64,000 nucleotides of DNA. Origin: Tethya wilhelma. Its lineage: Eukaryota; Porifera; Demospongiae; Tethyida; Tethyidae. This document shows, one piece after another, positions 61,999-64,000 of the stretch. Made by a program: the position numbers and the translations under genes. Within the stretch, counting starts at the first letter, position 1; every line of letters begins with the position of its first letter. The stretch lies in NCBI GenBank assembly GCA_964030475.1, contig CAXIPT010000003.1, forward strand, positions 9,779,442 through 9,843,441, given 5' to 3'. Under the pieces are notes generated by a model, which did not search any database, was not told the origin of the DNA, and worked only from the letters and a program-made list of their open reading frames with translations.

Positions 61999-63894
61999 CT
62001 ACGGCATCTTGACCAGCCAAAAAACCCACAGCTGTAGCTAATAGTAGCGATATCAGATGATTTTTTTGATTACAAAACTACAGCATACCAATATTTTTAA
62101 AAAAATCTGTAATCTTTTTGAAACATTCTGGTGCGAATCTTACTACCATAGCTTATTCCTACTTCAAGTTATAAATTTTTAAAGGTGACAGTGTTAAATT
62201 TTCTTATGTACAATTTTCCAATACAAACTGTGGCACCAATTTCAAGTAGTTGATTTAAGCACAACAATGAAACCTTACATAGTTATTTTTACACATTGAA
62301 CACTTAACACACATACACAATGGCTTTCTCATTGATATGAGAGTTCAAGTGACCTTTTGATGTCTATCATGCTCTTTATGAGCAACATTTACTTTCAGTC
62401 ACCAATACCTCTATTTTGTGCTGTAGTTCATCCAGTTTAGTAGCAAATTTACTTTCTAAAGTATCTAATTTTTGAGAAAGTTCAGCATTATCAATAGCAC
62501 TGTTGTCAACTTTTACGCTAAGAGTACTTAACTTAAGGCTTAACTGTTCAGTTTTTATTTGTTCCTTTTCTAGTGCTCTCTGTATTTCAGAGAGATCTGA
62601 GCCTTTAACTGTGGTACTATAAGAATCTTTGGGCCTAGATCTACAAGTACAAAACTGCTGCATTAAAAACTCTTCCAGTTCTTTGATATTTATTGCGAAT
62701 CATTTCTGCTCTTTTCTTTTGTGTTCGACCACAGATCACTTTAAAAGAATTAAATGTTACTGTGAATGTTGCATCACAAAGTACTTTCATCCGATCATAA
62801 AACTGGATCCATGACAAACTGCGTTCTCGCCTAAGCATATCAAGCTCATAGACAGCTCCTTTTGTTATGTTTGGAAATGAACTATTTAGTGTGGGGCTTG
62901 TGCTGGCACCGTGGCATTCATCGAATTTATCAATTGACAGCCCAATCTTCTGACAATAAGTCCCAGGGTAAACAGTACTTGCAGCCATATCCTGTAGCAA
63001 AATTGCAAACAGCATGACTAGCTAGTTATACTGGGCAACTATTAGAAAACGTGTAGTAACACACTAGCAACAGCATCATTCTACTTACTTATCAGTTGTC
63101 TTATTCAGTTTGCTTGGCTCTGAGAGTTGAAGTCTAGAGAAAACACAACAAATTGCATATTACGGTGTCCGGGCCATTCCGTACGATATTAAAAGACGTC
63201 CAGTCCTTAACTGTACAATCTAAAGGTCCAGATTCCGATTCTACATGAAACTTGGTTGTATCCATTCCGGATCCACAAAAACTAACATAAACATCGGTAA
63301 AATTAAGTTTTGACTAAAAAATAGTAGCAGATTCGGAATCAGCACCTCAAAATTAGCAGGGATGAAATGTACTTACCGTTGCTACTTCTCTTATTTCTCT
63401 ACAGCAGTAACAGTTAGCACGGTGCCACGCTCTACATTGAAATTTTCAAAAAATTCTGCACGCACCAAAATCAACGTAAAGCTATGCGGGAAATACGGGG
63501 TTAAATTTTTAACATGGATTATCTCCATAACCCCTTGGTGGATTTTCGTCAAATAAGACTTATTAGAATCGCCAAAGACTGTATTATCGTGTGAATTGGA
63601 GTGAATGACTTTTGCTTTAACTGATGAAAGTATATAATTTTTTATTGTAAGAGGGTATTTTTAATAGCAATTTGATATCGCTACTAATAGTCCTTGACGT
63701 CGATTGATAGGCTACCCGAGACACTTGTACCTGTGTATAACACACCCTACAAAGAAACAAGTGCCTGATGATGCTTTGACGTGACATTTGATTTGTTTGT
63801 AGTTGTTTTTTTTTTCAACTTACCCGTTCTGTGCTGCATTTGGTTGCAGTAAAGACAAGAATGAAACTACAAGAGCAACAAACCAAGTATCCAT
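61999..63894 (-). CDS. Gene E: signal peptide and EMI exon interrupted by an insertion
   Basis: Minus-strand signal exon 63894-63824: MDTWFVALVVSFLSLLQPNA ending AAQNG, 71 bp as in gene C. After an intron of 77 bp, the EMI exon starts at 63746 (VCYTQ, then VAYQSTSRT), stops at 63684, and resumes at 62037-61999 (SYSCGFFGWSRCRR, donor GTAAGT). The pieces, 63 + 39 bp, add to 102 bp, the exact size of this exon in B and C, once the element and one target copy are set aside. As it stands the allele is broken: translation runs into the element within the EMI domain. Exons further downstream are beyond the join at 61915. Confidence 0.85.
62045..63683 (-). mobile_element. 1.64-kb inserted element with 11-bp inverted ends and 7-bp target duplication
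   Basis: The ends are TAGCGATATCA (62045-62055) and TGATATCGCTA (63673-63683). The flanks carry CTAATAG at 62038-62044 and 63684-63690, a 7-bp direct duplication. The element lies within gene E's first EMI exon. Its coding sequence is on the minus strand, the same sense as gene E. No transposase, reverse transcriptase or DDE pattern is recognisable, so it could be non-autonomous with a captured or accessory gene, or a type I cannot name. A near-identical partial copy is at 61264-61914. Confidence 0.83.
62376..62991 (-). CDS. Element-borne coiled-coil protein gene, frameshifted
   Basis: Minus-strand exon from the acceptor TTTGCAATTTTGCTACAG; MAAST at 62989 is the first good ATG. The first part (about 100 residues) has YCQKIGLSIDKFDECHGAST, a mixed charged segment and KKRAEMIRNKY. 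It then shifts frame at about 62685, where this copy lacks an AT present in the copy at 61264-61914. The second part is a coiled coil (IQRALEKEQIKTEQLSLKL) ending in ESKCCS and TAA at 62376. Upstream there is a GTAAGT donor near 63083 and a 43-codon frame at 63265-63134 (MDTTKFHVES), so the gene may have 5' exons. I do not recognise the family. Confidence 0.6.
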
Positions 63895-64000
63895 GCTCAA
63901 TCACTATAGCAAGCTTCCCTGAGTCTGATTTTGGTGGGGGAGGGGCTGGTTGCAAAAAAAAAAAAAAAAAAGTCATGTGACAGTCACGCTCGACCACTCC
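63895..64000 (-). other. Upstream flank of gene E
   Basis: On the minus strand this is the 5' flank of the gene E start. It contains an oligo-A run at 63954-63971 and a C-rich CCCCTCCCCCACC stretch (minus). No TATA motif in the 100 bp available. Confidence 0.45.

Noticed and set aside
63815..63997. 60-codon minus-strand frame at the right edge
   Set aside because: Wrong frame over gene E's signal peptide exon; the correct frame starts at 63894.

Overview
The window is eukaryotic and intron-rich. Exons of 96-132 bp carry metazoan extracellular modules (EMI, calcium-binding EGF, fibronectin III), introns are short GT-AG introns, and small inverted-repeat transposons are frequent. The AT-rich compact style and this mix of modules suggest an early-branching animal, most likely a demosponge such as Amphimedon queenslandica; that is inference, not a database match. 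Five single n characters (53177, 55718, 57724, 60786, 61915) behave as contig joins, and everything right of 53177 is a patchwork whose order and orientation should not be trusted.

The main content is a tandem array of giant single-pass receptor genes of one design: signal peptide, EMI domain, a long EGF array, four FN3 domains, a conserved Cys-containing juxtamembrane region, one membrane helix, and a short tail rich in NPxY and other tyrosine motifs. Gene A (1-6387, 5' end cut) has 12 EGF exons. Gene B (7139-33467) is complete: its 63 exons sum to 8490 coding bases, exactly 2829 codons plus stop, with 52 EGF modules. Gene C (35791 to at least 52408) has signal peptide, EMI and 40 EGF exons before the assembly breaks. 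A 3' end of the same type (57725-59917) is followed by the start of gene D (60336). Gene E runs on the minus strand (63894 to 61999), and its first EMI exon is split by a 1.64-kb inserted element with a 7-bp target duplication. A minus-strand 3' end (57723-56291) closely resembles gene A.

Every EGF exon begins and ends in intron phase 1, so exons can be gained or lost without breaking the frame. The arrays show this happening: three- and five-exon super-repeats, near-identical exons in diverged introns, and decayed exon relics. The EMI plus MEGF-type EGF N-terminus and the NPxY/YxxL tail of gene A recall the engulfment receptors CED-1/Draper/MEGF10, while the FN3 domains and the size of the calcium-binding EGF array do not. 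A role in recognition, adhesion or engulfment is inferred.

Other content: a two-exon TMEM45-like (DUF716) membrane protein gene nested antisense in a gene B intron (23758-22498); a tRNA-like sequence in a gene C intron; a 34-35 bp minisatellite; several families of short inverted-repeat elements, one with an empty-site/filled-site pair; and a palindromic element at whose arm two of the contig joins break.
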